Shown: in pieces, positions 23,821-36,273 of the stretch | How positions within the stretch are numbered: position 1 is the stretch's first letter | How the letters are laid out: every line of letters starts with the position of its first letter | DNA from: Cunninghamia lanceolata | Lineage: Eukaryota; Streptophyta; Pinopsida; Cupressales; Cupressaceae | Assembly (NCBI GenBank): GCA_027924645.1 | Contig: BSBN01000297.1 | Span: 5,828,001-5,892,000 of the forward strand | Length of the DNA stretch: 64,000 nt | Direction of reading: 5' to 3' | Position numbers and translations under genes: made by a program | Notes under the pieces: generated by a model | What the model was told of the DNA's origin: nothing | Databases searched by the model: none | Seen by the model: the letters and a program-made list of their open reading frames with translations, nothing else

Positions 23821-26264
23821 AAAATTCAAAATTTGCATGTATGTTACTATCTTTAAATCTTGGCTAAGAGGATATGCTTGTGTTGTTTTGTGATATGTGT
23901 GAGTCATAGTGGTCATCTATACTTGTTGCTAGTTTCTTCTTGTATAGCACACTCTTGTGAACTTATCAATGAAGAGTAGGGTCCCACCTTTTAGGGTGGC
24001 AGAAAAGGAAGCCATATAACTCTAGATTTGGTGGAAAGGTGCTCACATGATGCACTCTCTCACTCCCACTTTTTTATTTAGTTATTTATTCTTGTATGTT
24101 GTGGTTTTCATAGATGAGGTAATAAGATGAGGGAGAACTTATCCATTTTCTTTATAATTTTGGTCATGAATTCTACCATTAAGATTTTACATGATCCTTC
24201 TTGCAAGAACAAATGTATCACTTCATTTGATATCATATTATACTTGAGGATATCAAAAAAATTAGATTTATAGTTATATGTTGGATGATATTAAATGAAT
24301 TATGTTTGTAATCTTGTGGGTGTGTAAATAGTCCAGTTAGTAGTTTTGTATTTATTGTTTTAGTGATTCAAATATGTGCTTGTGTTGTCAAATGTGTAAT
24401 ATTGAAATATTAGACAATTGAAATTTATAATTATTTTTCTTTAATAAAAAAAAAAAACTTTAAAATTTTAGATTTATTGATTTTAGTATTGCATGTATGA
24501 TGTATATCAAATATTGAGTATGTTTTGGAAGAAATTGAGATGAAATAAAATTATGGTAGGAGTCTTTATAAATTGTATTTATTATCTTTAAAATCTTTTA
24601 GTGTTCTATGGTGATCTTCTAAATCCTATACATTAGGAGGTAGATTTAAATTGTTTCTATTAAGAGAACTTGATAATTAGGTTAAGAGGGTCTACACTAA
24701 ATCTTAATATGTCTACTTCTAATAAATTAAAGATTTAAACATATAACTAATAACATTTAATCTTAAGCCATTATTATGTAAATACAAGATCAAAATATTA
24801 ATACAACAATTCACTCTTAAACTTAATCTAACAAAAACTTAAATAACTTTTAAACAAATATACATTTTAAATTTTCTACATTTAATATTAAAAATGTTAA
24901 TCTTAATTACTTTGATTTTTAAATAAATTTTTTGACTCACAACTCATAGATTTTGGCAATATGCTACATTATAGTAAATCCAAAGAGTTAAAAGAAGAAA
25001 GTGTAAGGTATCCAATTTTCACCCTCGCACTAGCTACAGTGATAACAAATGGTGGAGTGTGATGGCATGAACCTATTAACAAAAACTATTACCAAAATAA
25101 TAAATACAAAACCAATAAAATGTATGGCCAACAATGCTCAACATTAATAATAAAAAATATATATCTAAAATAGAAAAAATTGATAACTCTATAAACTTTA
25201 ATAGATATCTTAAATATATATTAAAAAAAATTTAGACAACTATCTATCATTAATAATAATTTCAATATAAACACTTCAACGTCTTTTAGATAGATGTATA
25301 TAAATATCTGTACTAGTTTTCTACATTTAATATTAAAAATGTTAATCTTAAATAAAATTGATTTTTTTATAAATTTTCTAACTCACAACTCTTAGATTGT
25401 GGCAATATGCCACATTATAGTAATCGAAAGAGTCAAAAGAAAAAAAGTGTAAGGTATCCAATTTTCACCCTTACACTAGTATTCAAGTGTTAATTGATTA
25501 CAATGACAACAAATGGTGGAGTGTAATGGCATCAACATGTTAACAAAAACTATTACCAAAATAATAAATATACAAAACAAATAAAATGTATGGCCCACAA
25601 TGTTTAACATTAATAATAAAAAAATTATATATCTAAAATAGAAAAAATTGATAACTCTATAAACTTATTGTATTTTGTATTTGTGTGCATGGTTATTTTC
25701 ATTTAACTATAGTGAATAAAATAATTAATGAAATAACTATGTACTTTATAAATAAAATAGTAAATAGCTATACACTTTAACTAATATTTTTGAAATAATT
25801 TATTTTTAATTTATTTATTTTTAATTAAAGTAGATATTATCAATTTAAGTATATAAAATTTTAGATATCTTGATTACATAAGTAGATTATATGTACTTTA
25901 TAAATAAAACATTGTTACAAATAAGTATATAATAATGACTATTTTTTTAAGACTTAAGAACATATAAAATAGTAAAAATAGCAAGTGAAAAAAAGTACAT
26001 TTGCTTGTGAAAAATGATATAGAAAAATAATAATAATTCTTAAAGTAAAAAAAAGTAAATTATCTCTTTTCATTTAACTTTTTGAAAAATTGTGCATGTT
26101 TTTTTATGATTCATTGCAATAGATAACTATTGAGAAAGAAAATAGTTCTTCAAAAAAAGATAAAGTAAAATTTAAAATAATTTAGTTTTTAACTAAAAGT
26201 AAAAATAAATAATGTCTATGTCTTTTCGTATTTATCTTTTCACCTATTTATGTATACATGCATG
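23821..26264. other. AT-rich intergenic DNA
   Basis: Very AT-rich, with poly-A and poly-T runs and no coding signal on either strand. It includes the direct repeat listed separately. Confidence 0.5.
24872..25666. repeat. Direct repeat of about 330-350 bp, two copies
   Basis: 24872-25198 and 25317-25666 both run from ttttctacatttaatatt through ggcaatatgc(t/c)acattatagtaa and aacaaatggtggagtg to gataactctataaactt. The spacer (25199-25316) is one unit of the atagatatctt repeat found again at 26676-27330. Confidence 0.85.
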
Positions 26265-26272
26265 CATGTAAT

Positions 26273-26507
26273 TAGGGCCTAAATTTGATGTTTGATGGCC
26301 TTATGGCTGTATTTAGTCAATTTCACTGTAAAATACAACTAAAATTTTAGGAAGACTGTATCACTTGAAAGGGAAGATTTTAGGTAAACTGTCAAATTTT
26401 CTATGTAATTATTCTTATATATATTTAGTTTATATATATATTTCTTAAAATAATTAGAATGTAGTCTTTGAAAGGCAACTTCAAATAGATGCCAAATTTA
26501 GGCCCTG
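26273..26507. mobile_element. hAT-type MITE, 235 bp
   Basis: Ends TAGGGCCTAAATTTG and, inverted at the right, CAGGGCCTAAATTTG. Perfect 8-bp duplications catgtaat lie at 26265-26272 and 26508-26515. An 8-bp duplication with a (C/T)AGGG terminus is the hAT signature. The interior is AT-rich and non-coding, so it would need transposase supplied in trans. Confidence 0.85.
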
Positions 26508-26675
26508 CATGTAATAGCTTAAATATATATTAAAAAATGATATTTATATTAATGATGAAGTAATATATATAATAATATGTATATACTAAACTAGAATAGA
26601 TATCTTAAATATATATTAAAAAAAATTATATTAATGATGCAGTAATATATATAATAATATGTATATACTAAATTA

Positions 26676-27330
26676 GAATAGATATCTTGAATATATATTA
26701 AAAAAATTTTAGAGAACTATCTATCATAAATAATAATTTCAATATAAACACTTCAAGTCTGGTGTCTTTTAGATAAATGTATATAAATATCTGTACTAAT
26801 TTATTCATTTAATTAGCACCTACCTATATATATTTAGGGTTTACAATTTTCTTCTACAATTGTCTTATACAAATATCAATAGATATCTTAAATATATATT
26901 AAAAAACTTTTAACAACTATCTATGATAGACATCAAATTTCCACAGTGCATAATGAATGTAAATCAGTGCTTTAGGATTTAACTGTGTGTATGTTTTTTC
27001 CTCAACTATCTATCATAAATAATGATTTCAATATAAACACTTCAAGTCTGGCGTCTTTTAGATAAACATATATAAATATCTATACTAATTTATTCATTTA
27101 ATTAGCATCTACCTATATATTTAGGGTTTACAATTTTCTTCTGCAATTGTCTTGCACAAATATCAATAGATATCTTAAATATATATATATATTAAAAACT
27201 TTTAGACAACTATCTATCATAAATAATAATTTCAATATAAACACTTCAAGATTAAGTCTTTTAGATAGATGTGTATAAATATCTATACTAATTTATTCAT
27301 TTAATTAACAACTACCTAAATATATTTGTA
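26676..27330. repeat. Three tandem units of about 160-290 bp
   Basis: Units start at 26676, 26878 and 27167 with aatagatatctt(a/g)aatatata, then actatctatcataaataat, atttcaatataaacacttcaag and ttattcatttaatta. A fourth diverged copy is at 25199-25316. The middle unit is longer because of an 89-bp insertion at 26925-27013 flanked by the 11-bp repeat caactatctat. Confidence 0.8.
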
Positions 27331-28705
27331 GAAATATTAGTTACAGCTTGTAATAAGTATAGAAAATGGTGGTGGTCGAAAAGTCCAATATTTAAAGTAG
27401 GAAAAAAGCTGAAGACGGTACTTACCTAGAGCCACCAACTCGTTGGAGAAGAATTGAAATTTGAGATGGAGGTACATGTAGACAGAAGCTATACGTTAAG
27501 AGAGGCATCCGTATCGGATGGATATACAGTTGATACGGTCTAATGATCCAAAGTTGAAACGGTGAAGTTGGGAAGCAAGGGATCAAAGAATTTAGTGAAA
27601 ACATGAATCCACATCATGTCACCAAGGTAGTCTAGTCAATTTTTGGGAAAAAGAGAGATTCCTTCCTTTCCAATGGAGGTTGTCACTCACCTTGTCTTCT
27701 ATCTAGAAATTACAACCCTCTTCTCCTCCATATGATATTATTCTCAATTAGGCCACGGAGTAGTCTATCACCGATCTTCCGGCGCCCCTTGTGAATATGG
27801 GGCAGGGGGGACGGAGGAGAACACCAATCAACTGTATTTATCACATTAAAAAGTCCCAACATTTATAACGTTGTAATCCTAGTCAGTTTAGGACACGTTA
27901 CTTAATCTACAACGCGGTTACGCATTCACACGCTGGATTCTTGTCATTCTTCTGATTAAAAGGACTGGCGGAGAAATAAGGTGGGATTATAACCTTTTAA
28001 TTTTTATAAAGTATGGATTAATTTTCGAGTATTATTATTAAAACTTGGAGAGAGTCTTAGAAAAATAAAATAGAATCTTAGAAAAGAATATGCACACGTC
28101 CATGATATAAACGTTTGTCGAGACTTTTTCTAATCTAGGTCAAATAAGTGGTGTGAGGAGTCAGCCATGAGGAAGGTGAAAGGTTCAATCCAAACTTTAG
28201 TATATTTAAGGTCCTAGAGAGACTCGATAGCTGGTCGAGGGATTGAAATTTGATAGTGAATCTGCACCGTCACTTTGAAAGTAGGAGATGTTCTGCTATA
28301 TCAAAGTTCAAGGGGATTTATGATTCTGACGAGGATTGAATTTGATGGCCTCAAGTGACAATTATTCATTCTAATCTCTCTATTAAGTCATATTTTATTA
28401 AAAAAATATATTATAAATTAATTATATATTCGAAATCTAATATCATTATATACAATTATTTAAAATCTTATAAATAAGTGTTTCAAGGATTTAACTGTGT
28501 ACAAATTTAATCAGTTCAACATTTCAGATCACACTCCATACTCCATGATCCATCATTAGGAGATTAGAGAGTAAGAGAAATAGAATAGATACATTTGCAA
28601 ACCAATAAGACTAAATAGTAAGAAGGGGGGAGAGAGATGGCATAGGGACCAAGATAACCAAGGGAAAGAAAAGAAAAGGAATAAAAACTTAAGGACCGGT
28701 AAAGC
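27331..28705. other. Intergenic, no gene seen
   Basis: No domain-bearing frame, RNA gene or transposon end recognised on either strand. Base composition becomes less AT-rich from about 27400. Confidence 0.4.
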
Positions 28706-29052
28706 CTACTTGTGTGTCGATCTTAAGGGTAAGGCTAGGCTCTTAGTTGCACAATTGAGGACCGGTTTGCACCGTCTTAGGTGTGAAACTTGTAGATGGG
28801 TGGTTCCCAAGGAAAGATGGGAAGATAGGACTTGCATTTTCTCCAATGATATAGTGGTTGAAACTAAGCGGCACTTCATCAGGGACTCTGAAGCGTACAA
28901 GGATATAGGATATTCATAGGTAGTATGAAAACAACTTGAATGTGGGCAGTTTTAGTGAGCTATTTGAGGAAAAGAGGCTTCACAACACAACCTGTCTTTT
29001 GGTCAAGATTCATATGAGACAAGAGGACATCAAAAAAAGCTTGAAGATGTCT
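28706..29052 (+). pseudogene. Non-LTR element C-terminal zinc-finger fragment
   Basis: The frame 28710-28919 reads LLVAQLRTGLHRLRCETCRW, then RTCIFSNDIVVETKRHFI. This resembles the zf-RVT-like tail after the RT of plant LINEs, with one ligand changed (the second Cys of the C-x2-C pair is Asn). Beyond a stop the same protein continues in another frame (FSELFEEKRLHNTTCLLVKI). It is too short and too broken to be a gene. Confidence 0.6.
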
Positions 29053-30327
29053 TAGTGTAAAGGTGCCATTTATATAGTACAATTAATTATGAATTACCTG
29101 AATACGCCCATCAAAATTACCGAACACATTAAAGTTTTTCTTTCTGACAGGAAGGCTCGACCGTCAAATTTTAATTGCAGTCAGCGCCGGAGCTTTGGTT
29201 TTAAGTATCATTCCTTGGACTTCCAAGTTCCAAGAGTCGGGTGGGGTAACGTGGACAATGTGGTGAGGCGGCCGCTATTAACCTGGAATTTCGGGGTACC
29301 GTCGAGCCCCAGGGATTCGATCATCCGACCAGCCGTTCACGAAGAGAAAAGCTCGCCTTGTTTTTCGACCGAAAATAGTGTGCTTGATTTTGGAGGGTCC
29401 CGCCATTAACCTGGGTGGAGTGCCCAAGTCAGCGAGTTCCGAGTCTCATCATGTGAGCCTCGCGCCGACAGATACCGCCGGCACGGAATGATGACGTGTG
29501 CTGAACCGGAATAAAAGCATCCACGTCCGGCGATTACACGGTGCCGGTAAGAGACGCCGCACAGGCGAGAAATTCTGCGACAGAAGACGTCCACGTAGTC
29601 CTTTTTTACCGGAAGTAACCGTAACTGTACTCTGGCTAACAAAATATAGTGGGCTGCTCAGCATGATGATGTAGTGACCGACCGTCTGACGATGCGGCAG
29701 GATATGACTGGCCAATAACATGCGAACCACTGACCGGACGCTTTTGGGGTAAACTTGAAACTAACTCGCGTTAAAGTTGGGCGTCGTCTTCTTTACTTAA
29801 CCAGGTTTGATCGGTATTAATTTCGACGGGAGGTTCTACGTTTTTTCTTATCGCTTTTACTTTTTATTGTGTGGCGTGCAAGGCCTGGCGAGGCTACAAA
29901 TTGGAGTGCCCATCCTTCTGTAATCTGTGGGAAGCGGAGCATACGGGAATTAAACTTCCCTGCCCTGAGGAAGAAGAAGAAGAATTAAAACCAGCCACCC
30001 GAAGTCCAGCAATTGTGTGGTCTGTTTTTTTAATTCAACTTCTTCTTCGTATTTGTGATTAGGATCGGTTGGCTTTGTGATTAGGATTTCATCAATCGCA
30101 TCTTGCGCTTCCCCTGCCGCGTTGCAACTCTTTGACCTTTGAATTATCTTGATATTATTAGCCGTGTTTGTGCTCACCTGCCCAAGCCTTTTGCTTTGTT
30201 TTCACTGCTTTTGCTCCCTTTTATTTGAATTCGGTTTCCTTAGGTTGCTGAGTCCGGTAAGCATTTGGATTTGGCTTCCTCTCTGTCGTTACATATTTTC
30301 AGTCCTGCAGTTATCCAACTTGAAAGA
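29053..30327 (+). promoter_or_regulatory. Upstream region of the FAF-like gene
   Basis: Composition changes sharply here: CpG and GC are much higher than in the flanking repeats, as expected for a little-methylated genic island. An ACGTG core (atgacgtgtg, 29491) and ataaaag (29511) occur, and gaagaagaagaag near 29970 is simple sequence. The transcription start is not identifiable, and a 5'-UTR intron is possible (ggtaagc near 30256). No other credible gene is present. Confidence 0.35.
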
Positions 30328-31563
30328 ATGAGGTTCCAGGATGAGTCCCCTGTCGTTACAGAGTTTGATGATTTTGTGAAGGAAGAAGAAGAAGAAAATG
30401 AAGTCTGTCAGGATATGTGGAGTTTGATGAGGCCTGAGCCCCGGAGCGACTCTTTTGCTTCGCTTCTGGCCGGCGACGGCGGAAAAGAATTTAAAGTTAA
30501 TGCCGTGGCTGCTGCTCCGTGGGATTCGACGGCTTTGAAGTCGTATGTTCCTATTGCCCGAAGCCGCAGCTCGTTGAGTAATGATAGTCTTCAGCTTTGT
30601 ACCGAGGGGCTCGGATGCGAAAGCGGCGACTGTTTGTCAGATTCGGCATCCGAGTCCTCTTCGTCTGTAATTTCAGACGATTATTTGTCTCAAGACGAAG
30701 AGATCGACTCCTCCTTTGACGAAAATGAAGATGAAGATGAAGAAGAAGAAGAATTTGAAAGGGAAGAGACGAACCTTTCTGCAAGATCATTTCCACCGCC
30801 TCTTCCAACGCTTTGTGCCAGCAGCGCGGCATACATGCGATCTTTCAAGAAAGACGGCCGTTTTGTGTTGCAATCTGTAAAGGTGCCGTTGCAGAATTTC
30901 CTCCACTCGCATCGCGAAGGCGGCCGTCTTCAAATGCATCTCGTCAGCACAATGGACGATGACGACCTTGCCCTTCCTATGGAATGTATGGCGCCGCAGA
31001 ATGAAATCTTTGCAGAAGAAATGGAAGAAGAATTTGGCGAGGATCAGCCACCACAAGTCTGTCCGAATCATGTATTATCATCTGATATTCCAGCAGTCCA
31101 TCAATCGGAGCCGCTTCCGGTGGATTCGCCGAAGAATCATTACGGTTCCAGCATCAAATGCAACAACAAGAGTCCCGCCGTGGAATTTAAAGTTACCTGC
31201 AACATGCCGCCGGAGAAATGCAAAGCCATCGACAACGAATCTGCAAATGCAAAGCGCGAGATTCCGGAGGGCAAATCCTTTCCAAAGACATCTGCCCCTT
31301 GTCGCAATATCTACAGTGGCTGGAGGACCGAGAGAGCGGAGCAAAATAGTGCTGCTTTTTGCTATAACTGGCAGAAAGCACAGGATCTGCCAAATTATCC
31401 TCTCAACAAACTAAAATATGCAGAAGCCGTAAACATGATCAGTGTCCATGATCATGTGAGGATGTCGAAATTCCGGGTGAATGATCTGGGATTGGGAAGG
31501 TGTCATGACGCAAATTCCTTGTCCGTCTGGGGAAAATCTCCGTGCATCGCTACCAGTTCGTAG
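30328..31563 (+). CDS. FANTASTIC FOUR (FAF)-like protein, 411 aa
   Basis: Recognised by the FAF domain at about residues 152-208: RSFPPPLPTL, then YMRSFKKDGRFVLQSVKVP and FLHSHREGGRLQMHLV. Before it lies an acidic run at about 131-147 (DENEDEDEEEEEFE) and a Ser-rich stretch. The tail has no known domain. In Arabidopsis, FAF proteins are plant-specific, limit shoot-meristem size and repress WUSCHEL; a similar role here is inference. The ATG at 30328 is the first in the frame. The frame is open a little upstream but without ATG, so this start is preferred. It is intronless, as FAF genes usually are, ends TAG, and has a possible AATAAA at 32194. Its codons and CpG content differ from all surrounding repeats, and no lesion is visible. 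It could be a FAF-like paralogue, not a strict orthologue. Confidence 0.85.
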   Translation: MRFQDESPVVTEFDDFVKEEEEENEVCQDMWSLMRPEPRSDSFASLLAGDGGKEFKVNAVAAAPWDSTALKSYVPIARSRSSLSNDSLQLCTEGLGCESGDCLSDSASESSSSVISDDYLSQDEEIDSSFDENEDEDEEEEEFEREETNLSARSFPPPLPTLCASSAAYMRSFKKDGRFVLQSVKVPLQNFLHSHREGGRLQMHLVSTMDDDDLALPMECMAPQNEIFAEEMEEEFGEDQPPQVCPNHVLSSDIPAVHQSEPLPVDSPKNHYGSSIKCNNKSPAVEFKVTCNMPPEKCKAIDNESANAKREIPEGKSFPKTSAPCRNIYSGWRTERAEQNSAAFCYNWQKAQDLPNYPLNKLKYAEAVNMISVHDHVRMSKFRVNDLGLGRCHDANSLSVWGKSPCIATSS

Positions 31564-33120
31564 GGAAAAAAATGTATTTGCAGACTTGTGTCGGAAATTC
31601 CGAGGGTACTGTCATCTGACAGAGAGAGGGGGAGGTGATTATTTGAACTGCTTTTCTGCATCTCCTGGCAAATAATTTCAGTGATTCCACGGTGCAGGCA
31701 GTGTTGATTGGCATTCCTATATTAATCCATGTTTTTGTCAATATTACTACTCCGCTTAATGCAAGCTTGTTTGATTAAAAAAGATTCCTCGTTCTGCCCG
31801 TATTTACTTACCATCACAATTTTCTGTTAATATGACCTGCAGCAGGACATGAACAAATGAAATTTAAATTGCATTTTAATGTTTTAAATGCACCGACTCT
31901 ACGACTGACTCTGCTTGGTTGCAAGGTACTTCACACTTTAAAAATTAAAGTTGCAGTCGGTTCGCTAGGGAATGCAAAGGAATTTATTTCTTCACTATTC
32001 CTCTGCTGATGTCAATATTCTGAGGAGACCAAATATGTTCAAATATGACATCCTTCCTGTCATAAATTAACTTATTTGTGAAATACAATCACTTCCCCTT
32101 TTTCCGAAAAGAAAGAAAAATGGAATCCTGAGAAGGATGTGGCTGTGTAAGAGTAATCTTATCACTGGCAAATGAAGGCAGTCATATTCCCCAAATAAAC
32201 AAAGACTATCTATCTATCTTGGAGGGTTATCCCTCCTCCGTGGGATTCAGTTCACAATCTAATTGGGGGGCCTCCCTTCCTTTATTTACGCCTTGTTAAT
32301 CTTGCAAATCATATCACGATGACATGTAATTAGGTAAATCTTTTGTCCACATTTCAAAGGAATTGCCGGTCTGTCCTCCAAACAGGGTAGCAAGTTGTGG
32401 AAAGACCTTGTTGGTTATTTAAAAGCCTTCAAATGAAATTTCAAATCCATAGGAGAGGACAAAAGTAGTTTGCAAGTTATAGCTTATGTTGGTGGGTTGG
32501 TTGCGTTTATGAGAAGTCATATCAACAAATTAAATTTTTATTTTAGTGTAACACTAATAATATATATTATATTATGATAAATATTTATATTTTCGGAAAA
32601 TATTTGCAAGAAGATTTCAAAGATAAAGGGAAAGTTAAAGGGTTCTTTGTTTAGTGAAGTTGAATGGTTTTGAATATAAGTATATAAGTTAGGCTATATT
32701 TTATGCATTAAATCATAGCTTTTTGGTATAGGTATATGTCACAATATGATTTTTTATTTTTCAACATGTCTTGTTCTATAAGAAACTTTTTATTTGGTCA
32801 AAGCATAATAATGTGTCTCAATCTTTGGTCACAAGCAAAAATATGGATTAAATTCTATGTCCAAACACACCAAGTTCATAAGAAGGGGATGTTTGCACAA
32901 ATCCACATGACACCACATGGTGGGGGTGTTTGTGCAATTAGTGGTATTCACATGAACACCCTTAGTCATCTAAATAAAGGTGACACCACTCATTTAGTTG
33001 ACACTTGTTTTGGAGGCATTTGTGTGAAGGAGGAGGTTCAAGTGAACAAAAAAAAAACATTTTTTTTAAAATTGTTTAATATTGTAATGGTGAAAATTAC
33101 ATACCCATGCCCTTAGTCCC
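31564..33120. other. 3' flank of FAF-like gene and intergenic DNA
   Basis: The first 700 bp probably hold the 3' UTR. From about 32500 the sequence is AT-rich. A plus-strand open frame at 32736-33116 shows no domain or coding character. Inside it, ttgcacaaa and tttgtgcaa form an inverted repeat around 32893-32937. Confidence 0.35.
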
Positions 33121-34120
33121 TTATGTTTAGGCCCACTTTGATTAGGGTGTTGTAAATGCAATAACTAGTTGACAAGTGACATATTTCTTGCTTAAATTTA
33201 ACTCATGTCATCACACATCTTGATCTCCTTTATCACAAATCCCTACATATTCATTCATGATCTCTAGACCTTTTATTCATCACCCTGGATTAGATCCAAA
33301 GGTGTAGACTTGATTGAGGTCACTTTTGAACTCATATATTTGAACCTTAAAATTTTAAAATTTAAATTAACACATCATTGACCTTTTTACTAGCCATTGT
33401 AAGCCAACTTAGTGCACATTATGTTGATTTATGTGCTTAGTTGTATTTAAGGGTATTCATTCTTTCATTTGAAATAATGTTAGGAATGTTGGAGTGTGAG
33501 AATAACATCTAGATCTAAGAGCATAAAAGAGAATCTATTCTACATTTCTTTTCTTGTGACATCATCTTAAGTATATTGCATGCTTGCTTGCTATCTTTGA
33601 ACCTTTTGCTCAGAGCCATAAAGTCACTTTACTAGGGTTCTAACTAAGGATAACTTGACCTCACAATTTTGCAAATGCCTCAAAGGTGTTTGTAAACATC
33701 ACCTATCCTTCTGCACATTTAGATAACAACATTCAAGGTGGGCTAATCTCAATAGTCCACATTCTATCAGATTAAATTTGCAAGTTTCATATTAGGTTTG
33801 CATGTAGGTTCAAATTTGCATCTATAGAGATTAGTTTTGCACTCGCTTAGGTGATCCAGAGAAAAATAATCATTACATAGAATCCAAGATCTTTGTTTGA
33901 GGCAATCCTAAAATTTGAGAATATTAATGAATCAAACTTCTTACATCTATCACAACAATTCTCGTTCATCAAATTTTGAGCTAAGTATAACATTTAATTC
34001 ATTTCAATTATGCATTTAATTATCTATCCTATCTTATTACCCTAGGTCAAATATGCTTATCATTGTGATTTAATTAACTATCGTAGGGTAATTTATATAA
34101 GTAATGTATTTACTAGTACA
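33121..34120 (+). repeat. LTR remnant of element E (left limit uncertain)
   Basis: The right end tactagtaca at 34120 is followed at once by a primer-site-like sequence. A TATTTAAGG at 33445 could be its TATA box. I could not find a partner LTR in the window, so the left limit is a guess. Confidence 0.35.
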
Positions 34121-34136
34121 TTTTTTGGTGAACCCA
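34121..34136 (+). promoter_or_regulatory. Primer-binding-site-like sequence of element E
   Basis: TTTTTTGGTGAACCCA next to the LTR end shares TTTTGGTGAACCCA with element A (18654-18669). The shared sequence suggests related elements. Confidence 0.45.
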
Positions 34137-34394
34137 ACATTCCTACACATGCTAAGGTTTTGACCTAATGGTTTTACCTTCCAAATTAGGGACTTTTTAG
34201 CAGGGATAACTTTAAGAACCTTGCCCCCCTCGGAGAAGGTGTATAAACCTGGCGAATCATGTATACTTCCCAAGAAAAATATTAATTTTATTGGCAAAGT
34301 TTTTCATTTTTTCGAGAAAAAAAAAATCTTATTTGGTGAATCTTTTGTAGTCCCTAGAGGTCTATGGAAAATCCTAGCGAATTGTAATTTTTTT

Positions 34395-34665
34395 AAAACT
34401 AATAAAATATTTTCATTGGTGATTAAAACCTATTTTCAAACCAATAAAATATTTTCATTGGCGAATTAAAACCGATTTTCAAACTAGTAAAATATTTCTG
34501 AGGGCGAATTAAACCTGTTTTCTATAAAAGAAAATATTTTTGCTAGCAATTAAAATCTAATTTCAAACCAAAAAATATATTTTCATGGGTGAATTAAACC
34601 AATTTTCAAAGCAATAACAAAAAATCATTGGCAAATTTAAATATAGTTTCAAACCAATAAAAAAT
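34395..34665. repeat. Leader tandem repeat of about 50 bp
   Basis: Five to six diverged units of caaaccaataaaatattttcattgg followed by cgaattaaaacc, between the primer site and the reading frame of element E. Confidence 0.7.
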
Positions 34666-34668
34666 AGT

Positions 34669-36273
34669 GTGGTGAAAATACCATTTGTTCTATTCCAGGA
34701 CAAATTTTTAAAGATAGAGGTGGTTGACCTAGAGGGGGAGGAGGAACATGCACAAGAAACTAGCCCTCATTCACCTGATATACTGAGACCTTATTCATCC
34801 CCAGAGAATAGGATAGTGAGAGTAATGAGGAACCCCACTATTGATATTGAAGATGTTAGGGTGATGGTCTGTGACAAGTTTATGGAGGATGATGAATTTG
34901 TCAACACTCCTGAATTTAGGAGCTATGTTTTGAAAGTGAGGAGTGCGGAATTTCCAAAGAAAATTGAAGATGCCAAGGCTGGAGCAGACCTAAAGGAGTA
35001 TGATGATATTACTCAAAGGGTCCTAAAAGAAGTACATAAGTCTATAAGTGCAATGACTCCAGAGGAAGGGAGAGCACTGGTGGCAAAAAGTAATATTCTG
35101 CTTCTCCATCACTGGACTCTATCAAATGCCATTGCATTTGATATAATCACCAGAGATGATTCAGATGTGATAGGGGAACAGATTGAAAAGGCCCTCTCTG
35201 GGGCAACCTTCAACCCTAAATTTGAAACATTGGCAATATGGGCTTTAGCCCCAAACAACAAAAAGCCTAGGGTTCAATTAGGAGAGCTGATAGGGGATGT
35301 AATAAAAAAAAGAGAATCTGATACCCCTACTCCTCAGGCTACAAGCCTAAATGTACAGACTGCCCAATTTGCAGAAGCAACTGCTAACAAATTGCAAAAG
35401 GATTACAATCAACTGCAACTTGATTATTCTAAGGCAATTGCAGAGATAAACATGTTGAAGCGGCAACTATCAATATTGGGAGCCAATACTTCAGCCCCTC
35501 CTCCAGTGATCCCAACTGTAGAATCTCTTCTAGTGGATACAGAGCCTCTCCTTGCATAGATTAGAGAGTTGAAGGAGGATAACTGGAGATTGAAGGAGGA
35601 AAAGGATAACAAGGTTAAAGAGGTGGTCATCAACTTGATCAAGAACAGGGTGACAAACATTTTGACTTGAGTTGATGAAACTTGGAAATCCTACTCACAG
35701 TTGAGACCAGCCTATGCAAAGCATGAGTCTGACAAACAGAGACTATTGAGCTTAAAAGCAAAGTGGTTACATAGAACTGAACAAGTCAAAGAATTTCTGA
35801 GGTGTGCTAGGTATGATAGCAATGCACCTCCTGACCTAATTTTGGTGTTTAACATGTTGAAGGATTTTCAGGATGTGGCCAGTTTCCAGTTGAAATTCGA
35901 TTCAGTTGTGAAAGATAAGTTGCAAGGTTTTGAAAGGTTGGACACTAAGTGGTCACCTCCTATCTTGGAGGGTGATGACAAAATAAAAGACTTGGACAAG
36001 TGGAGAAAGGAGCTGGTAGACACTATTTAGCAATTAATTCCCACTTGTTGTGATGCAATTGCAAGTGATCCAACTATGCAAGCATTGAGCTCATCGTTGG
36101 AGAAACTGCACACTCTTGAAAGGGGTTTTAATGTATTCTATAACCAAGTAAAAAGTTTCTTGGATGCCAGGTATGTTAGCCATAATGGCAAGATTGCAGA
36201 AATACTTTCATTCCCTTGGCCGTTAGACGGGACATACGGTGAGTGGAACGACAGATATGGGCCTAAGGATTGA
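34669..36273 (+). pseudogene. Element E reading frame, coiled-coil-type protein
   Basis: One frame of 535 codons with three internal stops (35557, 35668, 36028) and no frameshift. It lacks an early ATG. The N-terminal part is acidic, and the middle has SKAIAEINMLKRQLSILG and other heptad-like helices. Pro-rich SAPPPVIPT follows, then Lys/Leu-rich helices to the end. No gag, protease or pol motif was found. Its place after an LTR and primer site suggests an accessory ORF of a Tat-like element, comparable in style to the C-terminal half of ORF1 in element D. I cannot name a function. Confidence 0.5.

Noticed and set aside
32736..33116. 126-codon plus-strand frame downstream of the FAF-like gene
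   Set aside because: No domain, composition like the AT-rich flank, and part of it is an inverted repeat.
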